Positions 52,111-64,000 of a DNA stretch of 64,000 nt are shown here, piece by piece. The translations under genes and the position numbers were made by a program. The DNA is from Amia ocellicauda (lineage: Eukaryota; Chordata; Actinopteri; Amiiformes; Amiidae). The notes beneath the pieces were generated by a model that had not been told where the DNA came from, ran no database searches, and saw only the letters and a list, made by a program, of their open reading frames with translations. Position 1 is the stretch's first letter. Each line of letters begins with the position of its first letter. Location: contig NC_089856.1 of the NCBI RefSeq assembly GCF_036373705.1, forward strand, positions 26,684,798 to 26,748,797, written 5' to 3'.

Positions 52111-55100
52111 TCCAAGGAAAGCCCTGCTGGTGCATGTTATTCAGACCTTGGGTAGAGGTATAAATTGGAACTGAACAATATTTAAACTGGAAGGAAGGAT
52201 CTTGTTATTCCTGGAATCTACGCTCTTGGCTTTTCCTTCAGGTCATTGATTGCATCTCTCTCCATTTCTGGGAAACAAAATGACAGCATACAGTTTGTAA
52301 GAACTGCACACAGCAAAACATGATAATTGGCTAGGAATGGTTATGTTTAAATAGCGTCTGTAGACCAACTGTGAATTCAAACCACCCTCACACACACACT
52401 GAGAGCCTGAGCCACACAGCTTGGAAGACCGATGGGTCTTCAGTGTTTGGGATATATGTAAATTTCTGAGGGTTCAACATCACCTGAACAAGTTTATACA
52501 CATGGGGGAAAGTAATACCCACAAAACAAGCAAAACTACAGATATGAGACCTGAAACATGCTCACTTGTTCCCTGGGGACAAGGGTCTTTGCACATCAGG
52601 TTTTCAGCACCTGCTTTTCTGCTTTAGGTATGAGCAAATTTACAACCATGTAGAGGAGACTTTTACATTTTGAAATTCTCTTTAAACCCTCCCTGACAGT
52701 CATTGTCTTTTTTTTTTCTTTTTTTTGGTAGAGGCCAAGGATAACATCTGGGGTTTTGCCTTTTTCTCATAAATCAACAGGAGGATAGGGAGTCTTCCAG
52801 TGAGGACCAGAGATTCTGTAATGAGCTAGCGCGGTGGAAAAACATTCTGATTGAAAACAGATGAGAGAGTGAGTTGTTGTTGCGGCTCGGGGCAGCAATG
52901 CACTCATAAAAAGCATGCCAGGACCCTCTTCCTTTTGCCATTGGTACAAATCTGTCCTAAGAGTACTACTCCTTAACCTTTATAAGCGATCCACCCACAC
53001 TAATGGTCTGCCAGTAGTGAGACACTTCCTTCCTAAATATCAGTGCATTTTGCTTTGTAATTTTCGCTACTGTTTCCAGCTGATGGAAACTGGAGAATAC
53101 ATTCCCACTGACTGACAGTTCAAATGACAAATGACAAGGTTAATTTGGTGATTGAAAATGTTAATGTTTAACCCAGAGCTAAAAAGGCCTTTACTGCTCG
53201 AAAATATCTAGAATTAAACTTCTGATTTCTAATTTTTGATTCCTTATTACTTGAATGACTTTGACTAAGCATTTTGATATTGCATAATAGTATCCAATAG
53301 AAATTCTAAGGTGTACAATGTTTGGGGCTAGGTTCAGCATTGTGGTGTTTGAATTTTACGCTCAACAGAACAATTAATATCCTGTAGCTTAGTGAATTAA
53401 ATTAACGCCTCAGTGGTAATTATCCAACATATTTAACTTACATTTAGCTCAGACCTTATTGGATCTAAATATATTGTAGGATTGTGGGTAAGAAAGCATC
53501 TTTCTTGCACCCACTGTTATTTAGCCGAGTTTTACAACAGAATTTAAGCTTTCACAATTAAAGAATAGCTATTTACATAACTGAGTCTTGGTAAGTTTTA
53601 AATTCACTGTATTGATGCTTTCCAGGACTATGGCTGTGAACAGTGAAATGAATAATAGGAGGGATTGTAATTAAATCATTGTGGTGACAATGATGCTAAA
53701 GTTCTCAGAATCCAACTACTTGCCATTTTTAATCATGATTTTAAATGCACAGGCTCAGACTAAGGACACCCCCTTCCTTACACAGCTGAAGCAAAAAAAA
53801 AATTCATAATCCTTCAGCTTGCTTATAATTCTAGCACTTATCAGTATTTATTTATATATTTTGTAATTGTATACCACTGCTACGGATGGCCATATGGATC
53901 TTGATTGATTCCATGAAAAGTAAACCAATTAGAGACAAGTAAACGGACACATAAGCTTTTAGCCTGTGGTGGCCTCAGATTAAGGAAATCATCTTGGCAA
54001 GCAGTCTTGGTGAGCCAGCAAATTGAAGAGAGTAATTACCCCATTTGCAAATGTTTCTTATTTTATTTAATAATATTTCATTTCGGTTTTTTTTTTAAGA
54101 AAAGCTAGCTGCAGAACAAGCATTCTTTTGAAAAAAGGGAATACTTTTTGATCAGCACAAATACTTTTTTGTTAGAAGCTCGACACAGCATTTTATTCCC
54201 TTAACAAAATAAAATAAAATAAAATAAATATAAGGTTTGAAGACAGGCCAGTGTTCATTTAACAAATTCAAGACTAACAAGAAAATATTATGGAACATTG
54301 TTTAGTAATTTTTATATATTGTTTTATTAGAACCTCATCAGTTTTCACTTTCATAACATGCTGTGGGTGGTATTCTGAATAGTCTTTTTGTCCAGTCTAG
54401 TTTGAACTATGAATGTTTTTTTTTCTTTTTAAATGCACCACATGTGTATCACTCATGTTTTTACAAGTCAAAGTAAAGTTAAGAAAACAACACCATTGTT
54501 CCAGAATACACTATGCAGAGGTTGAAGTTCACCTTTCCTGATAATTTGTTCTGGCTTTTATTTTTTCTCCATGGATGACCTTCATAAATCACAAACATGT
54601 ATTTGTAGTTGATTCCACCCACAACATGAAAATGTCCCATTATAGACCTCGCTTAGCATACTGTTTTAATTAAGTATGGCAGTAGTTTAATATCATCTTA
54701 AGTGCTAACTGACTTTATCTGGATACTTTTCTGTATGAAGAGCCCTTTTGTAGTTTATAAATTGATCCCAGACTTTTTTTTCTTTGGTACTTCTAAAATT
54801 CAACCAGTAATGTGAGGAATTTAAATAATAACTTTAATTTTTTTTTTTTTAAACCCAGTTTTTTAGTGTAAAGTTCAGTGTACATTTCAACAAATATATT
54901 CTGTCTTTGAAATGTCAATAATTACTTATTTAAGTGATGATACAGGCAGTTATATATAAATAGTAAAAATAATTACAGTCTGGAGAAAAGTGCTAAATAT
55001 TTCCAGTTAATCATGTAATTAGACCAGCAAAGGAGTTTCACACACCTGATGCACAAGGATTGTGTTTGGAAAAATAAGCCAATAACCTATTTTTGTAGCC

Positions 55101-58100
55101 CAGTATCCCTATAACTCCAAAATGCAGAAGCCTAGACTTTTAATCTCCCCCTGTGGTGTGTTTTTGTGGCCTCCTCTTACGAGAAAAGAAGTAGTGGGAG
55201 TTCTGAATTCCCACAAACAACCAAGCTGGAGCTGATTGTTGTGACTTGAGGCAGCAACAGAATTTGCTCTCTGCCTAGAGTCTGAAGAACCAATAACTAG
55301 TCAAAGGAGCGCGTTCTGTGCTCACTGCACAATGCTGACATCCATGGTCTTTCCTGGAAATTTGCCCAGAAAGATATATATCTTTTATAATGGTGGGTGA
55401 ATATTGAACATCTAAATGTTAATTAAGGCTGTGTTCAGGAATCTTGGCAAGCACTGGAAAAGCAAGTAGTAGTATTCTGCAATGCGTAATACTGCACTAT
55501 GTGTTTGCATGGTATACTGTATTATACATAAAATGCATTTGGATTCTTTTAGATTTTTTCCCCCCATTAGAAGGAAATCACATTGAACAGTGCACCCAAC
55601 TCTGCATTGCAATATCAACAATTTATTTGAAGCCCTCAAAAATATGTACACAGACATCACAGAACACAGATTATAGTGACAACACCAATTCCCTCACCCT
55701 TTCACAGTGCAGTTTAATTGTGGGGATGTCAGCAAATATAATATAAATGTATCAGACAGATAAATAAAGATAATTGCCCTATGATTTTGGCTACTGAGGC
55801 CTGCAAACTAGACCTCAGATTATCACAAATAATATGCAGCACATAGCATCGTTGTGGAAATAGGCTTCAACTGCATTCAACTGCCTTTAATCATTACTAA
55901 AGAAATAGGTTTTGGTTTTGACTGCTATCAATGGCAGTCTTTCCTGTGCTTTTTCTCTGCTAACCTGCTTGGCTAAAGGCTAATTGGAAAAACAGGCCTG
56001 CCACCAGTGCCCGAGAGAATGGTTTCCATTTCACTATTCCAAGACCTACAGATGACATCACTCCTAGAGCACATAAAACACCTATCCTGGTCATCAAGTC
56101 CAAAGTAGAGCACGTCTAATGAGGGGATTTTTGAATGGTGCCTACAAACTAATTTCTCACTAGAAATATAGAATTAATCCAGGGTAGTGTTACATTATTT
56201 ATTTTTTATTAAATAGCCAAAGGGAAAATCCTGATTATTTAGAAATGTAAAGATTTCAATTGATTCTTCTCAGAAGTTGCTATTATATCTTTTAATTAAG
56301 TTAAGATTTAAGCTGGTTGATTTGTGAAACCAGGAGCAAACCAGTGTGAAGGTCCCACTAGTTCTAAAATCATGGTCTTATGCATCTTTATGTGTTTTTA
56401 TAGTGCATAAGTAAGATACATACAACTGTTCCAGATTGAGTCCATCATATAAGTAACTTTTAAAACTTTTAAAACTTACCAAATAATGACAGTTATGTAT
56501 CGTATTTATACACTATAACAACACAAAGTCACATACCACCATGATTTTAGAACTAGTGGGACCTTCACATTAAACACTCATTTATATTAATACACCCCTG
56601 CCTCCTAGTACCATCCTAATTCTTTAACTAGCATTCAGACTCCATACCTCATTTATATCAAAATAGTTTCAGTGTTGATAGAAACACCTTTTTAGTTGGA
56701 GTTTTTGGGGTTAAATGTAGTTTCTCCCTCTTGCTCTGTAGTAGTGTGATTTATTTTGTCAAACGTGCCATTATCTAGGTGTAACTCAAGATTAATAAGG
56801 TTAACATTGTGAAGAGGTTCTGTGTGTCTTAGCTTTCCTTCAACTCTCATGTGATTTATTTGTCTGTTCTTGGGATTTTTTAAACCCATTAGGTCCATCT
56901 TTGCCTTGAAAATAGTTCCCTAATTCTCAAGTTTCTAGTTTATAATGCCATCAACCTAGGGAAGGACATTACTTTTGTAAAGGTGACAATTACCTCAGTA
57001 GTGTGCAAATTTAGTTTTAAATGAATATAGTACTTTAGACTTGATAGAAAACTTTTTTGCCCACTGAAGTCTATTTCCTTGAAGGCAAGGGTATTTCACA
57101 AAATAATGATTTATAAATCTGTACTTCAAAGCTATTTTTTATTTGTATTACCTACATCAAACTTAGTTTTTTATGGCTGTGTGGCATGTGTAGTGTATTC
57201 ACATATTTTCCATAGAAACAACAAGGCTCCTGCAATCACCACCATAAAACAGGCTGTACTTGGCACACTGAGAATTAAACAGCACTATTTTAGTGCAAAG
57301 GTGTTGGCATATTCCACTCACAACTCTGCCTGGGACCATGAGAGGAAAATTCGGAGCAGGATCAACTCCAGTAACACATGGCTCTTAAATGCATAGCAGA
57401 GCAGGATTTATAGATAGTGATCGTGATTTCATTTCTCTTTGTGTTATCATTATTCATATCTGTTAGAAGTGTGAACAGCTGCCAGTTCCCCATTCATCCC
57501 CCCCATTATGCATTTATTTGTGCTGAATATAAATGCATAAGCTTTGTACTTATGATGGCCTAGGGTAACTGTACAGGTTTTAGCAGTTACACAGGTGATC
57601 GTGAACACTGTGTATTGCATCAGACATATGCACTACCAGCCTCTAACATAGCTTGTGCTGAATAGTTAATAGATTCATCTTGTTTCTTGTTATCTCCTAT
57701 TTATGAATCAGTTAAGAATAAGTCACTCTGGGATATAAGAGTAGTAAGTGTTATTATTTGTGTTTTATTAGTATTCAAAGAGCTTAAGAAATGTATCTTT
57801 AAAAAGGGAATAATAAAGGAAAGAAGAAAAGATAGGCAAGAAAGATGGAGCACAAGAACATTTTGAAAAGAAGAAAGTTAAATTACCATTATGTGTCAGT
57901 ATAGTTGCACTATAGTTTTGTTGTGGTAACACTTGATTAAGGATTGAAGGATTGACAAGGATTGAAGCACGTGTTTGTTGTAGGTTGAAATGTGTGTATG
58001 TAGATTCAAAGCTTCAAAGTCGCATGTAAGCTAATGTTTTGGCTGAGAAACCTTTTTCGCAATTCAATATGATTGAAGTATCTTTTGGAAGATATGTTCA

Positions 58101-58945
58101 GCCTTGGATTAATTGCTGGAGAAGACGCGATGACATCACTGCCGTGTATAGTTCCTTTCAGTGATTAGGCACTGAGTGCTTTGACTTTCTTCTATCCCAT
58201 TGTTGCTATAGCACACGAACGAGTGTGCCTTGATTTGTACCAGTCTATGAACCTTGAAAATCCTACACTACAACCTTGTAAAAAAGGGCTATGGATGTTC
58301 TGTTCTTTTGGGAAATGAAAAGCCTCACTACTGAACATTGTCTTTTAAAGGTCAAACAATACTCTGAAAATGTAGCTCCAATCTTTGCATTGTCTCTGTG
58401 GCACGTGTCTAGAGCTTCGTGCTTTCAAGGCCTCTTCTGTTTATTTTATCTTGCTGAAATGCTTTACAGTAATTCAGGATTCACTACTTTGTGGCCTTGA
58501 CAGTTAAAAACAAACAAAAAATTATCTGTTTTCTTTTGCAGACAAGCCATTGTTCTGATGACATTCAGATGGATAATTTGAAAATCATTGGGTGTACATC
58601 CCTACAGCATAGCAGTTGAGCTCTATAGATACCACAAAAGCCATCATAATATTTTGAGAGGAAAAGTTTGGCTCGACAAAATATTCCATAAAATGGGCTC
58701 AAAGATTAAACCTCAGCACCTCCATAGTCTTGTCTCATTTCTGTTTGTGTGGAATAACAAACAGTCAAGTGTCAAAACAATTTAATTGTACTTCCTTTTT
58801 ATTAACAATTGTGGGAATGTCCATCGTGTAAGGTTCAGGGTCTGTTGTTACAAGACAGTGTGACTGGTTTTTGTGCAGAAGAAAGGCTTAAAATCTGACA
58901 TTTGCTCAGAACATTCAAGTAAAACCTCTGATGCTATTATAATTA
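52111..58945. other. Intergenic (or intronic) DNA without recognised genes
   Basis: AT-rich, with a short (AAAAT)n run near 54206-54230. An 18-base stretch ATTTTAGAACTAGTGGGACC at about 56541 is the inverse of GGTCCCACTAGTTCTAAAAT near 56350, a distant hairpin pair (about 190 bases apart) that may mark an old small element. No exon with family motifs was found. Confidence 0.45.
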
Positions 58946-59782
58946 TACTGAACAAAAATGTAATCACACCATGTAAAGTGTTAGTCCGATGTTTCATGAG
59001 TTGAAATGAAAGATCCCAGAAATGTTCTATACGCTCAAAAAGCTTTTTTCTCTCAAATCATGTGCACACAGTTGTGTGCATCCCTGTTACTGAGCATTTC
59101 TTCTTTGCCAAGATAAACTATCCACCTGACAGGTGTGGCACATCAAGAAGCTGATTTAAACAGCATGATCAACACAGGTGCACCTTGTGCTGGAGACTAT
59201 AAAAAGCCTCTCTGAAATGCACAGTTTTGTCTCACAATACAATGCCACAGATGTCTCAAGTTTTGAGGGAGTGTGCAATTGGCATGCTGACTCCAAGAAT
59301 GTCCACCAGAGCTGTTGCCAGATAATTGAATGTTAATTTCTCTACCATAAGCCGCCCCCAACATCGTTTTAGAGAATTTGGCCTCACAACTGCAAACCAC
59401 GTGTAACCACGCCAGTCCAGGACCTCCACATCTGGCTTCTTCACCTGCGGGATCGTCTGAGACTGGCCACCCGGACAGCCGATGAAACTGTTGGTTTGTA
59501 CAACCGAAGAATTTAATTTCTGCACACACTTTCAGAAACAGTCTCAGGGAAGCTCATCTGCATGCTTGTCATCCTCACCAGAGTCTTGACCTGCCTGCAG
59601 CTCTGGTGGACATTCCTGCAGTCAGCATGCCAATTGAACGCTCCCTCAAAACTTCAGACTTGAAATCCATAGATTAGAGCCTAATTCATGTATTTAAATT
59701 GACTGATTTCCTTATATGAACTGTAATTAAGTAAAATCTTTTAAATTGTTTGCATGTTGCGTTTATATTTTTGTTCAGTGTA
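58946..59782. mobile_element. Rearranged Tc1/mariner-type element with TACTGAACAAAAAT ends
   Basis: The terminal inverted repeats read ACTGAACAAAAATGTAATC at the left and TTTATATTTTTGTTCAGTG at the right. ATGCCACAGATGTCTCAAG (59241) begins a transposase N-terminus (MPQMSQVLRECAIGMLT-like), interrupted by frameshifts. The same N-terminal coding appears again inverted at about 59600-59660 (CCAATTGAACGCTCCCTCAA), so the catalytic core has been replaced by a mirrored copy of the start. It is not autonomous. Confidence 0.7.
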
Positions 59783-60104
59783 ATTTGCAATCTCAGTTCA
59801 CAGTCACCCTTCCATTTCTTCAGCTTGGGAAGATCTAGATGTTAATATTAAACTTATTTCAGATGTTGTTTCAGATCTCATTTGATTCCTGTTCTAACTT
59901 TGTGCATGCTTCTATGTGGTTGTTACTGAGTATATTAGTTGTCATACTAATATTTTCCACATATTATTTAGACTCTTTAGAGCTGATTGCTATATACACT
60001 ACAGTCCCATTTTTCCAGTTTTCTTGAAAATTAAGCAGTTCAAGTCCAGTGAATAACCTGAAATGGTACAAAGGTAAGCGGTAAACTGCCAGAGGTTAAT
60101 AAAA

Positions 60105-60210
60105 AGCACATCTTCAGAGGTCTAGTAGAGTCCATGCCTCGATGGGTCAGGGCTGTTTTGGGACCTACACAATATTAGGCAGGTGCTCATAATGTTATGG
60201 CTGATTGGTG
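60105..60210 (-). mobile_element. Isolated end of a Tc1 element, inverted relative to its neighbour
   Basis: Read on the minus strand it starts CACCAATCAGCCATAACATT. It continues through CCTAATATTGTGTAGGTCCC and CAAAACAGCCCTGACCCAT to CCACT/CTACTAGACCTCTGAAG. This is the same terminal region as in the element at 60275, but in the opposite orientation. The two are separated only by a (TA)n tract. Confidence 0.75.
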
Positions 60211-60212
60211 TA

Positions 60213-60274
<62 letters not shown>
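60211..60274. repeat. (TA)n microsatellite between two Tc1 ends
   Basis: A pure TA repeat of about 50 bases preceded by TATATATGTGTG. It lies exactly at the outer ends of two Tc1 termini, whose target site is TA. Confidence 0.95.
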
Positions 60275-60277
<3 letters not shown>

Positions 60278-61113
60278 CGAGGGTATATACACCCTTTTGC
60301 CGCCAAAACAGCCCTGACCCATCAAGGCATGGACTCCACTAGACCTCTGAAGGTGTGCTGTGGTATCTGGCACCAAGACGTTAGCAGCAGATCCTTTAAG
60401 TCCTGTAAGTTGCGAGGTGGGGCCTCAATGGATCGGACTTGTTTGTCCAGCACATCCCACAGATGCTCGATTGAGAGTCAACACCTTGAACTCGTGATTC
60501 ATCAGACCAGGCCACCTTCCTCCATTGCTCCGTGGTCCAGTTCTGATGCTCAAGTGCCCATTGTAGGCTCTTTCGGCAGTGGACAGGGGTCAGCATGGGC
60601 ACCCTGACTGGTCTACGGCTATGCAGCCCCATACGCAACAAACTGCGATGCACTGTGTGTTCTGACACCTTTCTATCAGAGCCAGCATAAACTTTTTCAG
60701 CAATTTGAGCTACAGTAGCTCGTCTGTTGGATGAGACCACACGGGCCAGCCTTCGCTCCCCACGTGCATCAATGAGCCATAGCCGCCCATGACCCTGTTG
60801 CCGGTTCACCACTTTTCCTTCCTTGGACCACTTTTGATAGGTACTGACCATTGCAGACCGGGAACACCCCACAAGAGCTGCAGTTTTGGAGATGCTCTGA
60901 CCCAGTTGTCTAGCCATCACAATTTGGCCCTTGTCAAAGTCGCTCAGATCCTTACGCTTGCCCATTTTTCCTGCTTCTAACACATCAACTTTGAGGACAA
61001 AATGTTCACTTGCTGCCTAATATATCCCACCCACTGACAGGTGCCATGATAACGAGATTATCAGTGTTATTCACTTCACCTGTCAGTGGTCATAATGTTA
61101 TGGCTGATCGGTG
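60275..61113 (-). mobile_element. Tc1-like transposon with internal deletion
   Basis: The right end reads TCATAATGTTATGGCTGATC then GGTG, at a TA (61113). The left end keeps only CACCGA before diverging, so its terminal repeat is damaged. Transposase lies on the minus strand. TA tracts flank both sides. Confidence 0.88.
60396..60965 (-). pseudogene. Tc1 transposase with deleted catalytic core
   Basis: Starting at [20 protein letters not shown] (60965), the paired-type HTH pair and hook ([39 protein letters not shown]) are intact. The first Asp motif VAWSDESR is present. The frame then jumps by a deletion of several hundred bases into the region after the catalytic Glu, read out of frame ([13 protein letters not shown]). 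It could at most be a DNA-binding fragment. Confidence 0.85.
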
Positions 61114-61119
61114 TATATA

Positions 61120-61167
<48 letters not shown>
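61114..61167. repeat. (TA)n microsatellite between two Tc1 elements
   Basis: About 54 bases of TA repeats with one G. It joins the right end of one Tc1 to the left end of the next. Confidence 0.95.
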
Positions 61168-61170
<3 letters not shown>

Positions 61171-62365
61171 TCACCTAAAGGATTATTAGGAACACCTGTT
61201 CAATTTCTCATTAATGCAATGGCAGTTGCTTCAATGCATTTAGGGGTGTGGTCCTGGTCAAGACAATCTCCTGAACTCCAAACTGAATGTCTGAATGGGA
61301 AAGAAAGGTGATTTAAGCAATTTTGAGCGTGGCATGGTTGTTGGTGCCAGACGGGCCGGTCTGAGTATTTCACAATCTGCTCAGTTACTGGGATTTTCAT
61401 GCACAACCATTTCTAGGGTTTACAAAGAATGGTGTGAAAAGGGAAAAACATCCAGTATGCGGCAGTCCTGTGGGTGAAAATGCCTTGTTGATGCTAGAGG
61501 TCAGAGGAGAATGGGCCGACTGATTCAAGCTGATAGAAGAGCAACTTTGACTGAAATAACCACTCGTTACAACCGAGGTATGCAGCAAAGCATTTGTGAA
61601 GCCACAACACGTACAACCTTGAGGCGGATGGGCTACAACAGCAGAAGACCCCACCGGGTACCACTCATCTCCACTACAAATAGGAAAAAGAGGCTACAAT
61701 TTGCACAAGCTCACCAAAATTGGACAGTTGAAGACTGGAAAAATGTTGCCTGGTCTGATGAGTCTCGATTTCTGTTGAGACATTCAGATGGTAGAGTCAG
61801 AATTTGGCGTAAACAGAATGAGAACATGGATCCATCATGCCTTGTTACCACTGTGCAGGCTGGTGGAGGTGGTGTAATGGTGTGGGGGATGTTTTCTTGG
61901 CACACTTTAGGCCCCTTAGTGCCAATTGGGCATCGTTTAAATGCCACGGCCTACCTGAGCATTGTTTCTGACCATGTCCATCCCTTTATGACCACCATGT
62001 ACCCATCCTCTGATGGCTACTTCCAGCAGGATAATGCACCATGTCACAAAGGTCGAATCATTTCAAATTGGTTTCTTGAACATGACAATGAGTTCACTGT
62101 ACTAAACTGGCCCCCACAGTCACCAGATCTCAACCCAATAGAGCATCTTTGGGATGTGGTGGAACGGGAGCTTCGTGCCCTGGATGTGCATCCCACAAAT
62201 CTCCATCAACTGCAAGATGCTATCCTATCAATATGGGCCAACATTTCTAAAGAATGCTTTCAGCACCTTGTTGAATCAATGCCACGTAGAATTAAGGCAG
62301 TTCTGAAGGCGAAAGGGGGTCAAACAGTATTAGTATGGTGTTCCTAATAATCCTTTAGGTGAGTG
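61168..62365 (+). mobile_element. Tc1-like transposon, full length, one nonsense codon
   Basis: Terminal inverted repeats are perfect over at least 20 bases: CACTCACCTAAAGGATTATT at 61168 and AATAATCCTTTAGGTGAGTG ending 62365. Each is flanked by TA. It is 1198 bases long and contains one transposase gene on the plus strand. This family is widespread in fish genomes. Confidence 0.96.
61295..62347 (+). pseudogene. Tc1 transposase (DD34E) with a single premature stop
   Basis: The frame from MGKKGDLSNFERGMVVGARR to KGGQTVLVWCS is open for 349 residues except for TGA at 61475-61477. There the family has Arg in the SCGRK hook motif, so CGA has become TGA. HTH domains, WSDESRFLL (first Asp), YFQQDNAPCHKG (second Asp) and [15 protein letters not shown] (Glu) are all intact. 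After the stop, reinitiation at 61511 (MGRLIQADRRAT) would give the catalytic half only. Confidence 0.92.
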
Positions 62366-63053
62366 TATATATATATATCGTTTTTTTGCATGCAGCATTT
62401 CATCTACTGTCCCACTTTGAGCAGGCAATTTTACACGTTCAAAATGTGCATTTTATTGAATGCTCATATTCAGTAACTTCTTAACTGCTTTACAAAGTTT
62501 AATGTATCCTGTGTTCAGGAACATTTTCTTCTTACTAGAATACATTCTGCTTAATCCAATTCTCCTCAGGTGGATAAAAATACTCTTAGTTCAGACTATG
62601 CTCTTACCTCATTTAAACATTGTTTTCACCGTTTGAAGAAAAATAAACCTTTCATCATTCATTCTCAGGCAGATTAAAATCACTCCTTATTGTTTTACCC
62701 TGTAGCTTCTCATTACAAAAGCTGATCAATAAGACAGTTGGGGCACACTGGCGTCAGATCCTTATCTTCAAAAATCTATCACTCGTACCATAGCAAAAGC
62801 CAAGCTCAGATCTGTATAGAAACGTATTTTCCCACAAGTGTCATGGTGGAAGCGCAACCAAAGGATTTGCCACATGCCCTTCAATGGATTCATTGGGGTC
62901 AATTTGGAGAGCACTTATAGTAACATGTAGGGACCAGATATTGAGTATTATGTTTACCATCCCTGTGGTAAAATGAGACCTGAGAAAATGGTATAGTTTT
63001 CTGAGCTCACCTTTTGGAAAAAAAGAAAAAAAAAAGAAATATATATATATATA

Positions 63054-63120
<67 letters not shown>

Positions 63121-64000
63121 TTTAATTATTTACGCCCTATATGTTTGCACGTCAGGGTGCTATATTAAACTATACCATGTCTGAGAATGAATTGGGTGTA
63201 ATTCTATGATTTACAGTTTTAGGAATGCCATACTTGAAATGAACTTTGTTTTGTCATTGCTGTTTTCTGCATAATGGCAGACGACAAAGACACAATATTC
63301 CGTCATAGCTTTAGGTCACTCATCCAGCTTGGGTTCCTCTAATCCATTATTTAATTTTTCTGTAACCAGGACCTGGAAATTCCAGTAGCATTACAGCTGT
63401 GTTGGATGAGACTATCTGTTGACAGGCATTTTATTGTTTTGCTTTTGCTCCTCTTATTACAGGCGGATTTGAGAGAGGCAGTATGTCATTTTGGCAGATT
63501 TCGAAAGGCTTCCAAAAGCAAGGGGTTTGGTGAAATGACTTTTTGAATGGCAGCCGACATATTTTTAAACTCTCCTGTGAACTAGCTATTAATTCATTGG
63601 CAGTGTCTCTTGTCCTATGCTCGGCCTCCCCCAACATCTTATGTCATTTTTTCAGTTCAAGTTTCAAAATGCCAATGTTTAGTTTACCACAGAAGGCCTG
63701 CTTTTTTAAATTATTTCACTGTGCAAAATAAATTAGTTTTTCATTTGTAGACTCACATTTACATAGAAAGTTGCTGGATTTATTTGGGTTATGGGCTATG
63801 GAGAAATATTTTGCTGCTGCTTTGTGTGTCAGTGACTAAGAGAGTTTGGAAGAAGTGTAACAATTATCAGCCTGAGGCTTTGAATGGCCATTGTTTAAAA
63901 CAGTTATCTCTTATAACTCTAAAAGCTTGATAAAGTAACCTGTGGGGCTTGACAAAAATGAAGGGCTTCTTTCCCCTAGAATTATTTAATCAAGGGAGTC
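62366..64000. other. Intergenic DNA at the right edge
   Basis: Contains an (AT)n microsatellite at 63039-63112 followed by a T run. No gene or transposon was recognised. Confidence 0.45.
63039..63112. repeat. (AT)n microsatellite
   Basis: About 74 bases of AT repeats with a single CTC interruption, bordered by an A-rich tract on the left and T10-12 on the right. Confidence 0.96.

Noticed and set aside
57079-57396. 105-codon open frame
   Set aside because: No domain, no splice context and no similarity I recognise; it fits chance.
59197-59529. Minus-strand open frames of 89 and 110 codons
   Set aside because: They are antisense to the Tc1-type transposase remnant of the plus strand.

Overview
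The window is nuclear DNA from a vertebrate, most likely a ray-finned fish. The genes are intron-rich and vertebrate-like, the intergenic DNA is long and AT-rich, and there are many Tc1-type transposons, a DIRS1-type tyrosine-recombinase retrotransposon and (TA)n microsatellites. The species cannot be named from the sequence.

Layout. (1) 279-5965, plus strand: the last seven coding exons of the glucose transporter gene slc2a2 (GLUT2); the first exons lie left of the window, and one intron carries a decayed Tc1 element. (2) 9.5-14.3 kb, plus strand: eif5a2, with a GC-rich promoter, a non-coding first exon and four coding exons. (3) 24.3-26.1 kb, plus strand: rpl22l1, a ribosomal-protein-L22 paralogue in four exons. 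The order slc2a2 - eif5a2 - rpl22l1, all on one strand, matches the linkage on human chromosome 3q26. (4) 28.4-30.4 kb, plus strand: an intronless 546-codon reading frame of the Dapper/DACT family (Wnt/TGF-beta signalling regulators) that lacks the usual leucine-zipper region. It faces a second, broken DACT-like copy on the minus strand at 31.4-32.2 kb. This convergent pair is the most unusual gene-level feature. (5) 32.2-43.6 kb: no protein gene seen. The region holds LINE-like tails, a perfect three-hexamer DR1 nuclear-receptor site (38.09 kb), an RFX X-box-like palindrome (40.24 kb) and three short stretches with good splice borders. (6) 43.6-49.25 kb: a 5.6-kb DIRS1-like retrotransposon (gag, RT, RNase H and tyrosine recombinase on the minus strand) with inverted terminal repeats and multiple inactivating changes. 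(7) 49.8-51.36 kb: a nearly intact Tc1 transposon. (8) 51.5-52.1 kb: a short derivative resembling DIRS ends. (9) 52-58.9 kb: no gene seen. (10) 58.9-62.4 kb: a cluster of three Tc1-type elements, two of them bordered by (TA)n tracts. (11) 62.4-64 kb: no gene seen.

The three host genes do not form a pathway; they are a conserved neighbourhood: hepatic/pancreatic sugar transport, translation elongation (hypusine protein) and ribosome composition. The mobile elements lie in introns or intergenic DNA and none clearly disrupts a host exon. All identifications rest on reading the translated sequence and recalling family motifs; no database search was run.
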